Of a stretch of DNA of 64,000 bases, positions 17,466-27,000 are shown piece after piece. The DNA comes from Gemmatimonadota bacterium. Lineage in GTDB: Bacteria; Gemmatimonadota; Gemmatimonadetes; Gemmatimonadales; Gemmatimonadaceae. Made by a program: the position numbers and the translations under genes. The DNA lies in NCBI GenBank assembly GCA_016704465.1, contig JADJAD010000007.1, positions 62,001 to 126,000 of the forward strand, in the 5' to 3' direction. The notes under the pieces were generated by a model. That model was given only the letters and a program-made list of their open reading frames with translations, was not told the DNA's origin and did not search any database. Each line of letters begins with the position of its first letter. Position 1 is the first letter of the stretch.

Positions 17466-18662
17466 TTACCGCTTCCGACGCGCGTAGCCGACGCCGTCGA
17501 GCCAGATCGCGGTCTTCGGATCGGCCGGATCGGCGATCAGGACGTGCGACTCCTCGCTCCCGTCGTCGTAGCTGATACGGAGGGTGAGACCGTCCAGCTG
17601 GTAGCGCCCTCGCCTCGAGGGGGCGGACGCACGCGTGACAACCGAGCCGTCCCCCGCCTCGGCGCGCCCCCCGCTTCCCGAGCCACGTTCCACGCGTCCG
17701 TCTGGCGAGAACCGATAGTCCGTGAACGCTGCCACCGCGTCGCCCCCGCCTATGGCCACTGTGCCAGCGCCGCTCAGCGCACGGAAGTAGCCGTCCAGCC
17801 GAAAGCCGTCGGGGAGCCGGGGATAGGAGCGCTGGAACGAAGGGGCAGCCCACCGCCCCTTCTTGTTCAGCAGCAGCGCACCGCCGCTGCGGCGCCACTG
17901 CGTCCAGTCGCCCGGGTTCGCGCGCTTGTGTGCCGCCAGCCCGGCGGGAAAGGCCAGCCCTTCGACGTCGGTCAGGGCCTCGCCATTACGGAATAGCACG
18001 ATGGGATAGACGTCGACGGTCATGAATCCCCCCACGCCCATTTTGGGGCGTGAGTCGAAGCCGAAGCTGTCGATCTCGTCGGCGGGGGATCCCGTTGGCG
18101 GCGGTGCCGCGGGCGGCGGTGCGGCGGGCGGCGCTGCCGCGGGCGGCGCTGCGGCGGGTCGCACCGCGACGGGTGGCGCCTCGGCGATTGCCGAATCGAC
18201 GGGGCTCGGGCTCGCGGCAGGGGTGCCTAACGCAACGAGCATCGCCGGTTCCGTGGTCGCGAACTGGGCCTCGGGACGCTTGCTGGACTGCAGCGCGGCA
18301 CGGCAGGCGAACAGGCTCAGCTGTCCGTACTTCCTGACCACGCCGGCGTAGGCTTCGTCGACCTTCGCCTTCTGCGCCGGATCCTGCTCCAGCTCGCGCA
18401 AGCGGGTGCGGATCATCCCGACGCCGTTTGCACGCGCCCACACCTCCACCTGCTCCGCCTCGCCGGCCGACATCCCCCCGCCGGCGGCGCACTTGGTGGC
18501 GAAGTGGTCGTGCGTAAGGAGCGTGGCGACCGTTTGCGCAAAGGCCCGATCGGACATGTCGGGGCGCTGGGCGACGACGATGGAGGGTGCGACGGCGAGC
18601 AACAGGATCATCGCCGAAAGGAGACGCACCGAAGCGAGCATGTGGGGCGTGAACTTTGGCAT
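17466..18662 (-). CDS. Exported hypothetical protein with Ala/Pro linker
   Basis: 398 residues. A signal peptide (hydrophobic LLSAMILLLAVAPSIV, cleavage after VVAQ) precedes a helical domain with two Cys (FATKCAAGG and LFACRAAL), residues about 30-140. A low-complexity Ala/Pro linker follows (about 170-200), then a C-terminal beta-rich domain of about 190 residues containing GGFMTVDVYPIVLFRNG, a FRLDGYFRALSG strand and YQLDGLTLRISYDDGS. I do not recognise the family. The C-terminal domain repeats show an extracytoplasmic lipocalin-like beta pattern, but no function can be assigned. ATG at 18662 or, more likely for a compact signal peptide, 18641. Confidence 0.75.
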   Translation of the reverse strand: MPKFTPHMLASVRLLSAMILLLAVAPSIVVAQRPDMSDRAFAQTVATLLTHDHFATKCAAGGGMSAGEAEQVEVWARANGVGMIRTRLRELEQDPAQKAKVDEAYAGVVRKYGQLSLFACRAALQSSKRPEAQFATTEPAMLVALGTPAASPSPVDSAIAEAPPVAVRPAAAPPAAAPPAAPPPAAPPPTGSPADEIDSFGFDSRPKMGVGGFMTVDVYPIVLFRNGEALTDVEGLAFPAGLAAHKRANPGDWTQWRRSGGALLLNKKGRWAAPSFQRSYPRLPDGFRLDGYFRALSGAGTVAIGGGDAVAAFTDYRFSPDGRVERGSGSGGRAEAGDGSVVTRASAPSRRGRYQLDGLTLRISYDDGSEESHVLIADPADPKTAIWLDGVGYARRKR

Positions 18663-18894
18663 CAGCGAGCTAGCGGCTTGGCGGCACGAATCGGCGGCCC
18701 GGATGGGGGAACCGTTGGGTCGCACGCCAGGAACGACGTGTCGGCCCAGCGCGCGAACAACTACGAGGGCGGCCGCCGGAAATCTGTGAGCCGCGACGCG
18801 TTGCGTCACCTGCCGCCTGCACTTGTGCTCGCCACGACGCGATTGCCGGAATGCCACATCTTGCCCGCGCGTCCCGGACGCTCCAGTATCGGGA

Positions 18895-19329
18895 ATGCCT
18901 CTCCGGAAGCCGAGCACTACCGACTCGCGGCGTACCACACCCGCTCCCTCGCCCGACGTCATTGTCGACGTCGAGTTCGACCGCGGAGTGTTGCACCTGG
19001 CGGTTATCAACGTCAGCGACCAACCGGCCCACCGCGTGGCCGTCGCCTTCGACCCGCCATTCCGCGGGTTGGGTGGCGAGGTAGTGGTGTCTTCGCTCGC
19101 GCTCTTTCGCGGCATCGAGTTCCTCGCCCCGCGCAAGCGGATTGCCACGCTGCTCGACACCTCCTCGGCGTACTTCGAGCGCCGCGAACCCCTCCGGATT
19201 ACCGCCACGGTGCAGTTCCAGGACGGCATGGGACGCGCTTACGAGCGGCAGGTTGTGCACGACCTTTCGATCTACCGAGACCTCTCCTACCTCGTGAGCG
19301 ACGACCAACATGGCCATCTTCCGCGATAG
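18895..19329 (+). CDS. Hypothetical protein upstream of a tail-tube-like gene
   Basis: 144 residues, not recognised. Beta-rich: DVIVDVEFDRGVLHLAVINVSDQPAHRV suggests an immunoglobulin-like strand pattern, followed by LFRGIEFLAPRKRIATLLD. Its stop overlaps the start of the tail-tube-like gene by 20 bases, so the two are one transcription unit and probably work together. Start is uncertain: ATG at 18895 has no strong ribosome site and the frame is open to a GTG at 18823. Confidence 0.65.
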   Translation: MPLRKPSTTDSRRTTPAPSPDVIVDVEFDRGVLHLAVINVSDQPAHRVAVAFDPPFRGLGGEVVVSSLALFRGIEFLAPRKRIATLLDTSSAYFERREPLRITATVQFQDGMGRAYERQVVHDLSIYRDLSYLVSDDQHGHLPR

Positions 19330-19761
19330 CCCCTACACCAGCTTCAACTTCCTCGTCGACCTCGGCATGGGCGACAGCGGAGGGCCGATGCCGGCTTTTC
19401 CGAGGTCACGCTTCCCGACCTACGGGTCGACGTGATCGAGTACCGAAACGGCAACGACAAGGTGAACGCCGTCCGCAAGCTCGCAGGCCTCGAGCACACG
19501 GGCAACGTGATCCTGCGGCGAGGGGTGATCGGTTCCCTGACCCTGTACCAGTGGTACGACGCCGTGAGAAACGGCGACGCCAACGCAGCGCGCACCGTGA
19601 CCATCCACCTGCAAAACGAGGATCGCAGCCAAGTGGTCACGACGTGGAAGCTGCTGCGCGCCCGGCCGGTTCACCTGTCGTGGGGGACGCTGTCGGCGGC
19701 CGGCAGCGACATCGCGATGGAGTTCCTGGAGCTGGCCTGCGACCGCGTCGAACTGGAGTGA
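19310..19761 (+). pseudogene. Phage T4 gp19-like tail tube protein, single-base frameshift near codon 26
   Basis: The frame from the ATG at 19310 begins FRDSPYTSFNFLVDLG, as contractile-tail tube proteins of the gp19 family do, but ends early at a TGA. In another frame, from GAT at 19387, the family continues: DAGFSEVTLPDLRVDVIEYR, then GNVILRRGV, LYQWYDAVRNGD and a C-terminal AAGSDIAMEFLELAC, to a stop at 19761. Restoring one base after GGGCC (19382-19386) joins both into about 150 residues, the normal family length. So this is a frameshifted gene or a one-base sequence error. These proteins form tubes of contractile phage tails and extracellular injection systems; no other such genes are nearby. 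Confidence 0.8.
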
Positions 19762-19807
19762 GGTGCGCCTGTCGCGCGGGCGCCGCCCCGACACACGCCC
19801 CCGTCGC

Positions 19808-20327
19808 ATGATCGAACCGCTCCCCCTCCCGGCGTCCGATGCCGACGTCGACGCGTTGGCGCAGCTGCTCGTGGATACGGTGGAGCATGGTGCCGCGGTG
19901 AGCTTCCTCGCCCCGCTCCCGTTCAGCGTTGCGCGCGACTGGTGGCGCTCCACGCTTTCCCGCGCACCCGCGCGCAGTGTTCCTCGTGGCGCGCGCTGCC
20001 GACGGAATCGTCGGGACGGTCCAGATGCATCCGTCCTGGGCCCCGAACCAGCCGCACCGTGGCGAGATCGCCAAGTTGATGGTGCACCGCTGTGCCCGGC
20101 GCACCGGGCTGGCCCGGCGACTCATGGAAGCGATCGAGCGCGCGGCGGTGTCGCAGGGCGTGCACCTCTTGACGCTGGACACCAAGCGAGGAGATGCAGC
20201 CGAGGCCCTCTACCGCACCCTCGGCTGGACGGCGGCAGGGACGATCCCCGAGTTCGCGATCGACTCGGACGGTTCGCCACACGACGCGGTCATTTTCTAC
20301 AAGGCGATCGGGGATTCCTCCCGATGA
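19808..20327 (+). pseudogene. GNAT acetyltransferase, single-base frameshift near codon 51
   Basis: The first frame (ATG at 19808) gives MIEPLPLPASDADVDALAQL and an ARDWWRSTLSR end. The rest reads one frame over: HPRAVFLVARAADGIVGTVQ, then the acetyl-CoA loop region KLMVHRCARRTGLARRLMEA (motif A, RxxGxA), DTKRGDAAEALYRTLGW (motif B) and a final FYKAIGD. Removing one base near 19964 joins them into one GNAT protein of about 170 residues. It acylates an amine of unknown identity. It starts about 45 bases after the tail-tube gene, which has the same kind of defect. Real decay and sequence error are both possible. Confidence 0.82.
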
Positions 20328-20369
20328 CTGCCTCGGGTCAGGCACCGGCAGGCGCCGGCGGGACTCGCG

Positions 20370-21599
20370 CTACGGAAAGCGCAGGACCATCGTACCGTTC
20401 GGCAGTTCCCCGCGCTTGGCCTCGGGAGTGATGGCCGCACACCCGATAAACGCCCCCTTGCATCGCCCGACGAGCGCGAACTGATCGTGCGTGTATGGAA
20501 GCCCCTCGGAGCCGAGCGGCGAGGGTGAATCGCTGATGTGGAAGTGCAGGTGCGGCTCGGTGGAGTTGCCCGAGTTTCCGACCAGGCCGAGCACCTGACC
20601 ACGCCGCACACGCTCACCCAGCTTGACGCGCAGCGACCCCGGCTGAAGGTGCGCGTAGAAGGCATAGCGTCCCTGGCCGAGGTCGAGGATGACGTGGTTA
20701 CCGCCGATCGTCTCCAGCGTGATCGGGACCGCGCGCGAGTTGGCGCCGGGGATGTTCTCGGGAATGGAGTCCTTGGTGACCACCACGATGCCGTCGGCGA
20801 CGGCGAGTGCGTCGACCCCCTCGGCGTAGTAACTCTCGTTCTTGAGGCGGTCGCCGGTGAAGGTGCGCCCGGCGGTATCGACCATCACGTAGTCGATCGC
20901 GAAGCGTTGGGCGATGACCGGCGTCCCGTCGATGGGGATGAGCGATCGGCGGTGCCCCGAGACCGGGCCGGGTCCGTTTGCGGCGACCCACGGGCCGCCG
21001 CGCAGCGGGGGACCGACGGATACGACGTCGCGCCCGACGGCGGCGTTCCCTCCTTCGGCCATCTGGGTGACCTTGTTGCCACCGGTCTCCATCTCGATCG
21101 TGAGCCGATGACGCACCCGCGCGGGCGGCGCCGTCGCGGAGACGGGGGCCCAGACGAAGACGATCGCCCGCAACCCTGCACCAATCCGCGACCGGTCGAT
21201 CGCGGCCGGAGCGGGGGAAACGCCGGGGCGAGCGAGCGCATTGGCCAGCGCGGTGTCTTCGAGGGTGAGCAGCACGCGCGCAGGCGTGGCGTCGTCGAGG
21301 ATCTCGATGCGACGAATCGTCTGGGCCGCCGGTGACAGGTTGGTGACGTGCAGTTCATAGGCGAGGATCCCGCTGCCGTCGCTGGTGGCGAGCGTCGGGG
21401 CCTTCGGCACTCGCAGCTCGAACGGCGCCGCCAGCTGTGCAGCGACTGGTGCAGGGAGAGCGACTCCGACAATTGCCCCTAGCACGATTGCTCGCGCACC
21501 GTGCAGCATGGCGCGAGTGACCGAGACGCGTCGCTCGCGTGCAGGCGCCGACTCCGAGGGCAGGCCTGCGGGTACGCGCGACGGGACGTGAGTTGGCAT
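20370..21599 (-). CDS. Exported M23 (LytM) metallopeptidase
   Basis: 409 residues. A signal peptide lies at about residues 25-55 (GARAIVLGAIVGVALPAPVAAQ). The middle part (60-230) is beta-rich and unassigned. The C-terminal zinc peptidase domain has GNHVILDLG (H-x3-D), the YAFYAHLQPGSLRVKLGERV strand typical of M23, GLVGNSGNSTEPHLHFH and HLHFHIS with the second His pair. M23 enzymes cut peptidoglycan cross-bridges; all metal ligands are present, so it should be active. GGAGGT six bases before the ATG at 21599 fixes the start. Confidence 0.92.
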   Translation of the reverse strand: MPTHVPSRVPAGLPSESAPARERRVSVTRAMLHGARAIVLGAIVGVALPAPVAAQLAAPFELRVPKAPTLATSDGSGILAYELHVTNLSPAAQTIRRIEILDDATPARVLLTLEDTALANALARPGVSPAPAAIDRSRIGAGLRAIVFVWAPVSATAPPARVRHRLTIEMETGGNKVTQMAEGGNAAVGRDVVSVGPPLRGGPWVAANGPGPVSGHRRSLIPIDGTPVIAQRFAIDYVMVDTAGRTFTGDRLKNESYYAEGVDALAVADGIVVVTKDSIPENIPGANSRAVPITLETIGGNHVILDLGQGRYAFYAHLQPGSLRVKLGERVRRGQVLGLVGNSGNSTEPHLHFHISDSPSPLGSEGLPYTHDQFALVGRCKGAFIGCAAITPEAKRGELPNGTMVLRFP

Positions 21600-21739
21600 G
21601 CAACGACCTCCGGGGTCTTTCAATGGATGCTGCGTCCGTCGGCCGACGTCGCCGACCCGATCTGCTGCTGACGCGTCGGCGGGACGCGGAGCTGGGCGAT
21701 ACGTATCCGTCCGTCTTGCGGTGACTACGCGAGCGGGAC

Positions 21740-21762
21740 AGAATTGTATACAATATACGTCG
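21740..21762. promoter_or_regulatory. AT-rich palindrome, GntR/FCD-operator-like
   Basis: TTGTATACAA is a perfect 10-bp palindrome (within ATTGTATACAATATAC) standing in very GC-rich surroundings, between the divergent M23 peptidase and serine hydrolase genes. It fits the TNGT-N-ACNA half-site pattern of FadR/FCD-type GntR repressors. No such regulator is encoded nearby, so binding is inference only. Part of it may also serve as a -10 region. Confidence 0.4.
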
Positions 21763-21867
21763 TGCGGTGGGATGCCGCACGCATTCCACGCGCGCTACCG
21801 AAGCTCGTGTCGCCGCTCCGCGTACGGTCACGCGGCCTGACCCCTCCTCTCTTCCCGAGTGCCCCCA

Positions 21868-23275
21868 ATGACCAGGCAACTGTTGATGCGGCGTGCGATG
21901 TGGTGCGGTGTTGCCCTGACGGCCGCCTGCGGCGGCGAGCAAGCTTCCACGGGGAAGAATGCTGGCGGCGGCGACGCGGCGCGCACCGCCCTCGTCGCCA
22001 AAATCGACTCGATCGTGAGCGCGCCGATCACAGCCGGCAAGGTCGTTGGCGCATCGATCGCGGTGGTGAAGGGGCGTGACACGATCGCCGTCCGGGGCTT
22101 CGGCAAGGCCAACCTGGAACTCAATGTCCCCACGCCTGCGCGCGCCACCTACGAGATCGGGTCGGTGACCAAGCAGTTCACCGGTGCCGCCATCATGCAG
22201 CTGGTCGAGCAGGGCAAGATCAGCCTCGACGACGACCTGCAGAAGTACGTCAGCTTCGACACCAAGGGACGGAAGATCTCGATCCGTCGGCTGCTCGACC
22301 ACACGTCGGGGATCAAGGGCTACACCGAGATGCCCGAGTTCGGGACGATCGTCGCCAGCCGCCTTCCGCGTGATACGCTGCTCAAGCTCGTCACGAAGCA
22401 GCCGTTCGACTTCGAGCCTGGCGACGAGCAGATCTACAACAACTCGGCGTTCTTCCTCGCTGGACTGGTCATCGAGAAGGTGAGCGGCCAGACGTACGAG
22501 GAGTACGTCCAGAAAAACCTGTTCGACAAGGCAGGGATGACGGACGCGCACTACTGCAGCGAGGTGACGGTGCACATGAACAAGGCCACGGGTTACGACT
22601 CCGACTCGGCCGGGCCGACGGTCAAGGGGGCGCTGAGCCATCGCTGGCCGTACGCGGCGGGGTCGCTATGCTCGTCGGCCATCGACCTGGTGGCCTGGAA
22701 CGAGGCGCTGCACCAGAAGGGGACAATCCTCGGGGCCTCGGCGTACCAGGAGTTCATCACGCCCGGCGCGCTCAACGACGGCACGACGCTCGGGTATTCC
22801 AAGGGGCTGGCGGTCTACAACCGGCTCGGGCACCGCGCGCTGCACCACGGAGGCGGGATCAACGGTTTCCTCTCCGAGAACCTGTACTTCCCGGATGATT
22901 CGCTGAGCGTCGTGGTGCTCTACAACACCGCTGGGCCGGGAAGCCCGGACGCGGCAGCCGAGGCGATCGCCGAGGCGGTGTTGGGCAAGGCGCCGGACGG
23001 AGCGAAGGCGGCCGAGGGCGATCTCGCGCGGTTCGCCGGCACGTACACCGGGTCGCGGGCGCGGGCGGCCCACCGAGCTGCTGATCTCTGTGGATGGGGG
23101 CGCGCTCATGGCCAAGTCTGGGAGTCCGACGGACTCGGCGCGCACGCTAACGTACGTCGGCGACAACACGTTCGTGCGAGAGTACACGCGCTACATCTTC
23201 GCCGAGCGTGATGGCAAGGTGGCCGGCGTGCGCATGGATGCCGGCTACGGGAGCAACAGTCTCACGAGAAAATAG
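21868..23275 (+). pseudogene. Serine beta-lactamase-like hydrolase (lipoprotein), frameshift near the C-terminus
   Basis: Exported class-C-type serine hydrolase. Lipobox LTAAC near residue 24 follows a short signal. Catalytic motifs: SVTK (SxxK) near 101, YNNS (Y-x-N) near 193, and HHGG (HxG-type) near 328. The ATPase-free fold is complete to about residue 390; then the frame changes. After GTYTG the natural continuation (PTELLISVDGG, LTYVGDNTFVREYTRYIF, ending NSLTRK at 23275) reads one frame over, restored by dropping one G in the GGG at 23050-23052. Without the shift the protein ends at 23211 with a nonsense tail. The catalytic core is intact, so it may still work. ATG at 21868 is preferred over GTG at 21859. 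Confidence 0.85.
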
Positions 23276-23322
23276 GCCGCGCCGGTGGCGGGGAGGGTGA
23301 CGGCAGCACGTATCTTGTTCGC

Positions 23323-23997
23323 ATGCAAAGCCCTGCCCTTCTTGCGCGGTGTGCTGGCGTCGTCGCGCTCACGCTGCTCGTCGGCTGTCGTCGTCCCGTG
23401 CCCCCGGTGCAGCACGCGGCCGCGACCGCCCTGGACGGCGCGGCGCCGGACTCGTTCGTCGTCCGCTTCTTCACCAGCCGCGGCGACGTCGACGTGATGG
23501 TCCATCGCGACTGGGCCCCGCACGGCGCGGACCGCATCTACGGGCTTGTGCGGCACCGATACTACGACGGCGCGCGCTTCTTCAGGGCGGTGCCCAACTT
23601 CGTGGTGCAGTTCGGCCTCGCGGCCGACCCGGCTGCCACCGCCGCGGTCCGGGAGCGGCGCATCGTCGACGACTCGGTGCGGCGCAGCAACGTGCGCGGA
23701 ACGTTGAGCTTCGCCGCCGGCGGTGTCGATACGCGCACGGCGCAACTGTTCATCAACCTGCGAGACAACCAGCGCCTCGACCGGCTGGGGTTCGCCGTGG
23801 CCGGCCAGGTGATCGCCGGCATGGCAGCAGTGGACTCGCTCTACACGGGATACGGCGAGGGAGCACCGCGCGGTCAGGGGCCGACGCAGGAGCGGATCAC
23901 GCGCGAGGGCGAGGCGTATCTCGCGCAGGAGTTTCCGCTGCTCGACCGGATCGTGCGGGCCGAGGTGGTGCGGCGGTATGGTGGCGACGGGAGATAA
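23323..23997 (+). CDS. Cyclophilin-type peptidyl-prolyl isomerase, lipoprotein
   Basis: 224 residues. The N-terminus carries a lipobox LLVGC (Cys22), so it is probably anchored in the periplasm. The cyclophilin core starts near 50 (FVVRFFTSRGDVDVMVH), continues GLVRHRYYDGARFFRAVPNFVVQFG and ends with the QLFINLRDN and FAVAGQVIAGM strands. Cyclophilins speed proline isomerisation during folding of exported proteins. Standalone gene, separated from the next by only about 20 bases but on opposite strands. Confidence 0.93.
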   Translation: MQSPALLARCAGVVALTLLVGCRRPVPPVQHAAATALDGAAPDSFVVRFFTSRGDVDVMVHRDWAPHGADRIYGLVRHRYYDGARFFRAVPNFVVQFGLAADPAATAAVRERRIVDDSVRRSNVRGTLSFAAGGVDTRTAQLFINLRDNQRLDRLGFAVAGQVIAGMAAVDSLYTGYGEGAPRGQGPTQERITREGEAYLAQEFPLLDRIVRAEVVRRYGGDGR

Positions 23998-24018
23998 GCG
24001 GGCGCGTACGCTGCGCGC

Positions 24019-27000
24019 CTACATGTACGTTGCCGCCTCGGGGTGCTTGGCCATGTGCAGTCGCTCGTAGCGCGCGGTCAGCGGCGCAAAGTTGAGCTGG
24101 GCAAGTTCGCCCCTGAAGCGCTCGACCTGCTCGAAGATGTCGGCGACGCCGGCCGAGGAGAGGGCGACGGCGACCTCGGCGACCAGCCAGGCGGCGCCGT
24201 ACAGGTCGTGCCGCTCGGCGTTTGCCAGCGACTCGCGGAAGACCCGTTCGGCGCCGCGCGCATTGCCGGCCAGGAGGTCGGCACGCACGCGCAGTGCCGA
24301 CAGGAGCTCCCGGCCCTGGAACCACCAGTCGGCGTGTCGGGAGAGCAGCACCTCGGCGGTCCGGAGGCACGCCCCGCCCTCCTCGCGCCGATCGAGCGCG
24401 AGCAGGGACAGCCCCTGCCCCGAGCGCGCCCCGATCTCCACGTCGATCTGGCCGACCGACGCGGCGACCACGGCGGCCTCGCCGTACAGGTCGGCGGCGC
24501 GCTTCTGGTCGCCGCGCTCGCGCGCGAGGTTGGCCAGGTTGTACAGCGCCGCGAGGCGGTGCGGCTCGTTGCGCACCACCTGAAACTCGTGCATCGCCTC
24601 GGTCAGGCAGTCTTCGGCCTCCTCGAAGCGTCCGACCTTGAGGTTCAGCACGGCGAGGTTGAGCGACGCGAGCCCGACGATGTCGGGGGTGTGCGCGCGT
24701 CGGCCGAGGGTCAGTGCCCGCAGGTAGCTCTCGCGCGATTGATCACCCTGCCCTAACTGCGACAAAGCGATACCGAGGTTGATGTGGCAGCGCGCCTGGG
24801 CGATCACGTCCCCCTGCCCCTCGACGGTGGCGAGCGCGCGGGCGTAGCAATCCACGGACTCGTTCGCGTTAGCCGCCAGCAGTGTTGAGCCCAGGTGGAT
24901 GAGCGTGTCGGCCAGGAGCTTGGGTTCGTTCATGCTCTCGGCACTGGAGACCGCGCGCCTGGCGAAGGCGGCGCCAGCGAGCGGCTCGCCGATGCGCAGG
25001 TAGATGCGCGACAGCATTCCGAGCAGCAGGACCTCTTCGCTCCGGTCCGCGCGTCCTTCGGACTCAGTCAGCAGCGTCTCGCACGCACGTCGCGTGTCCA
25101 CCAGCGACTGCCCGAGCATCAGGCGCAGCCGTTCGCGCAGGCGTCGCACGGGGAGCAGCCGCTCGCCTCCGCCCGACGAGACTTCCTCGGCGATGATCAG
25201 GTCGCACAGTGCAGCGCCGTCCTGGTAGCGTCCGCCCAACTCGAGGGCGTGGGCCTGCCTCACGCGGGCCTCGAGGCGTTCGATGGGCGTGGGGGCGTGG
25301 CGCTGTGCCACGGCGAACGAGGCGGCGGCTTCGTTGTGGGCGTACACGGCGACTGCACGGTCGGCCGCGAGCAACGCGAACGCGAACGCCTTGACGCTGT
25401 CGCCGGCCGCGTCGTAGTGGGCTGCGATGTCCGACACGGCCCCGGGGCGCAGCGCCTCGAGGGCCTCGGCCACGCTCGCGTGCGCCCGCCCGAGTCGGCG
25501 CTTGTTGAGGCTCGCGCGCATGGCCTCGGCAATGAGGCCGTGCGAGAAGGAATAGTGCCCATCGTCGGCGCCACCGCTGTCTTCCACGACCTTGGCGGCG
25601 ATGCCCTCGTCCATCGAGTCGAGGAAATCATCCTCGTCAAACTGGCCGGCCTCGAGGACGACGTCGATGTCGAAGTTCCGTCCGAGGACTGCCGCCAGCG
25701 ACAAGTGCTTGCGCGCCCCGTCGGAGAGTCGCGCCACGCGCGCGGCGATGAGGTCGGCCACCGCCGATGGCAGGCGCAGCTCGGGCGAGTCGTTCCACTG
25801 CCAGCGCCGTCCCGCGTACCAGATCGAGCCATCCTCGAGCAGGGAGCGCAGCACGTGGACGACGAGCAGCGGATTCCCCTCGGTATAGCTGTGCAGGAAC
25901 TGGGGAAAGGCGTCGCCGATGCTTCCCTGGTGGAAGACGGTCTCGATCCACAGGCGCAGCTCCGCCAGCGTCAGGCGTTGCAGCTGAAGTTCGCTGGTGC
26001 GCTCGTCGCGCGACAGGCGCCGGCGCCGTTCGGCGATGGCGCCGACGTCTTCCACCCGGGTCGTGAGGCAGAACATGACGCGTTCCTGCTCCAGCTGCTG
26101 GAGCAGGAACTCCAGCGCGTCCCAGCTCGAGGAGTCGCCCCACTGCACGTCGTCGAGCACCACGATCAGCGTGCTGCGCTTCGACGCCAGCCGGAGGTAC
26201 TCGGCCAACTCGGCGAGCAGTGCGTATTTGCTCCCCGGCGACATGCCCGGGGCACCCAGGTGGCCTAACGCGGGCACGAGCCGACTGAGCTCGGGCCACT
26301 CGCGCGCGGGGACGAGCCCGAGCCGGTGGAGCGAATCGAGCACCTCCGCCCACGGTCCGTATGGCGGCTTGACGTCGGCCTCGATGAATCGCCCGGCGAC
26401 CATGACCGCGCCGCGAAGCCTCGCCTCGGGGCGCAACTGCCGCACGAGCGTCGACTTCCCGACCCCCGCCTCGCCCACGACGTTGATGAGCTGGGGCCGT
26501 CCCGAGGTGGCCTTCTCGAGTCCGCGGATGAGCGTGCGCAGCTCGGTGACCCGGCCCACGAATCGCTCGAAGTCGAGCGTCGCCGTCGAGGCGTCGGTGC
26601 TGACGGCGGTCGCGCTCCCCACGCCGTTTCGTCCGCGCCGCTTGGCGAGATACAAGCCACCGTCGGCGGCGGCGAACAGTGTCTCCGCCTGCTCCGCTCC
26701 CCCACCGGAGGTCGCCACGCCGATCGACAACGTCACGCCGAGCGTGTCGGTGCGACGGTCGCGCACGATCAGCCGGATCGCCTCCACGCTGGCACGCAGC
26801 CGCTCGCCGAGCGCCATCGCGTCGTCGTGCGAGGTGTTGGGGAGGAGGACGACGAACTCGTCACCCGCATAGCGCCCGACCAGGTCGGCAGGACGCACGC
26901 TTTCCTGGAGTGCGGCCGCGACCGCGCGCAGCACGTCATCGCCTTGCAGGTGGCCATACGTGTCGTTCACCAGCTTGAAGTGATCGACATCGATCACCAG

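Noticed and set aside
15174..17996. 940-codon plus-strand frame
   Set aside because: Antisense shadow of feoB and feoA and the exported gene; low-complexity Arg/Gln/His-rich translation typical of GC-rich shadows.
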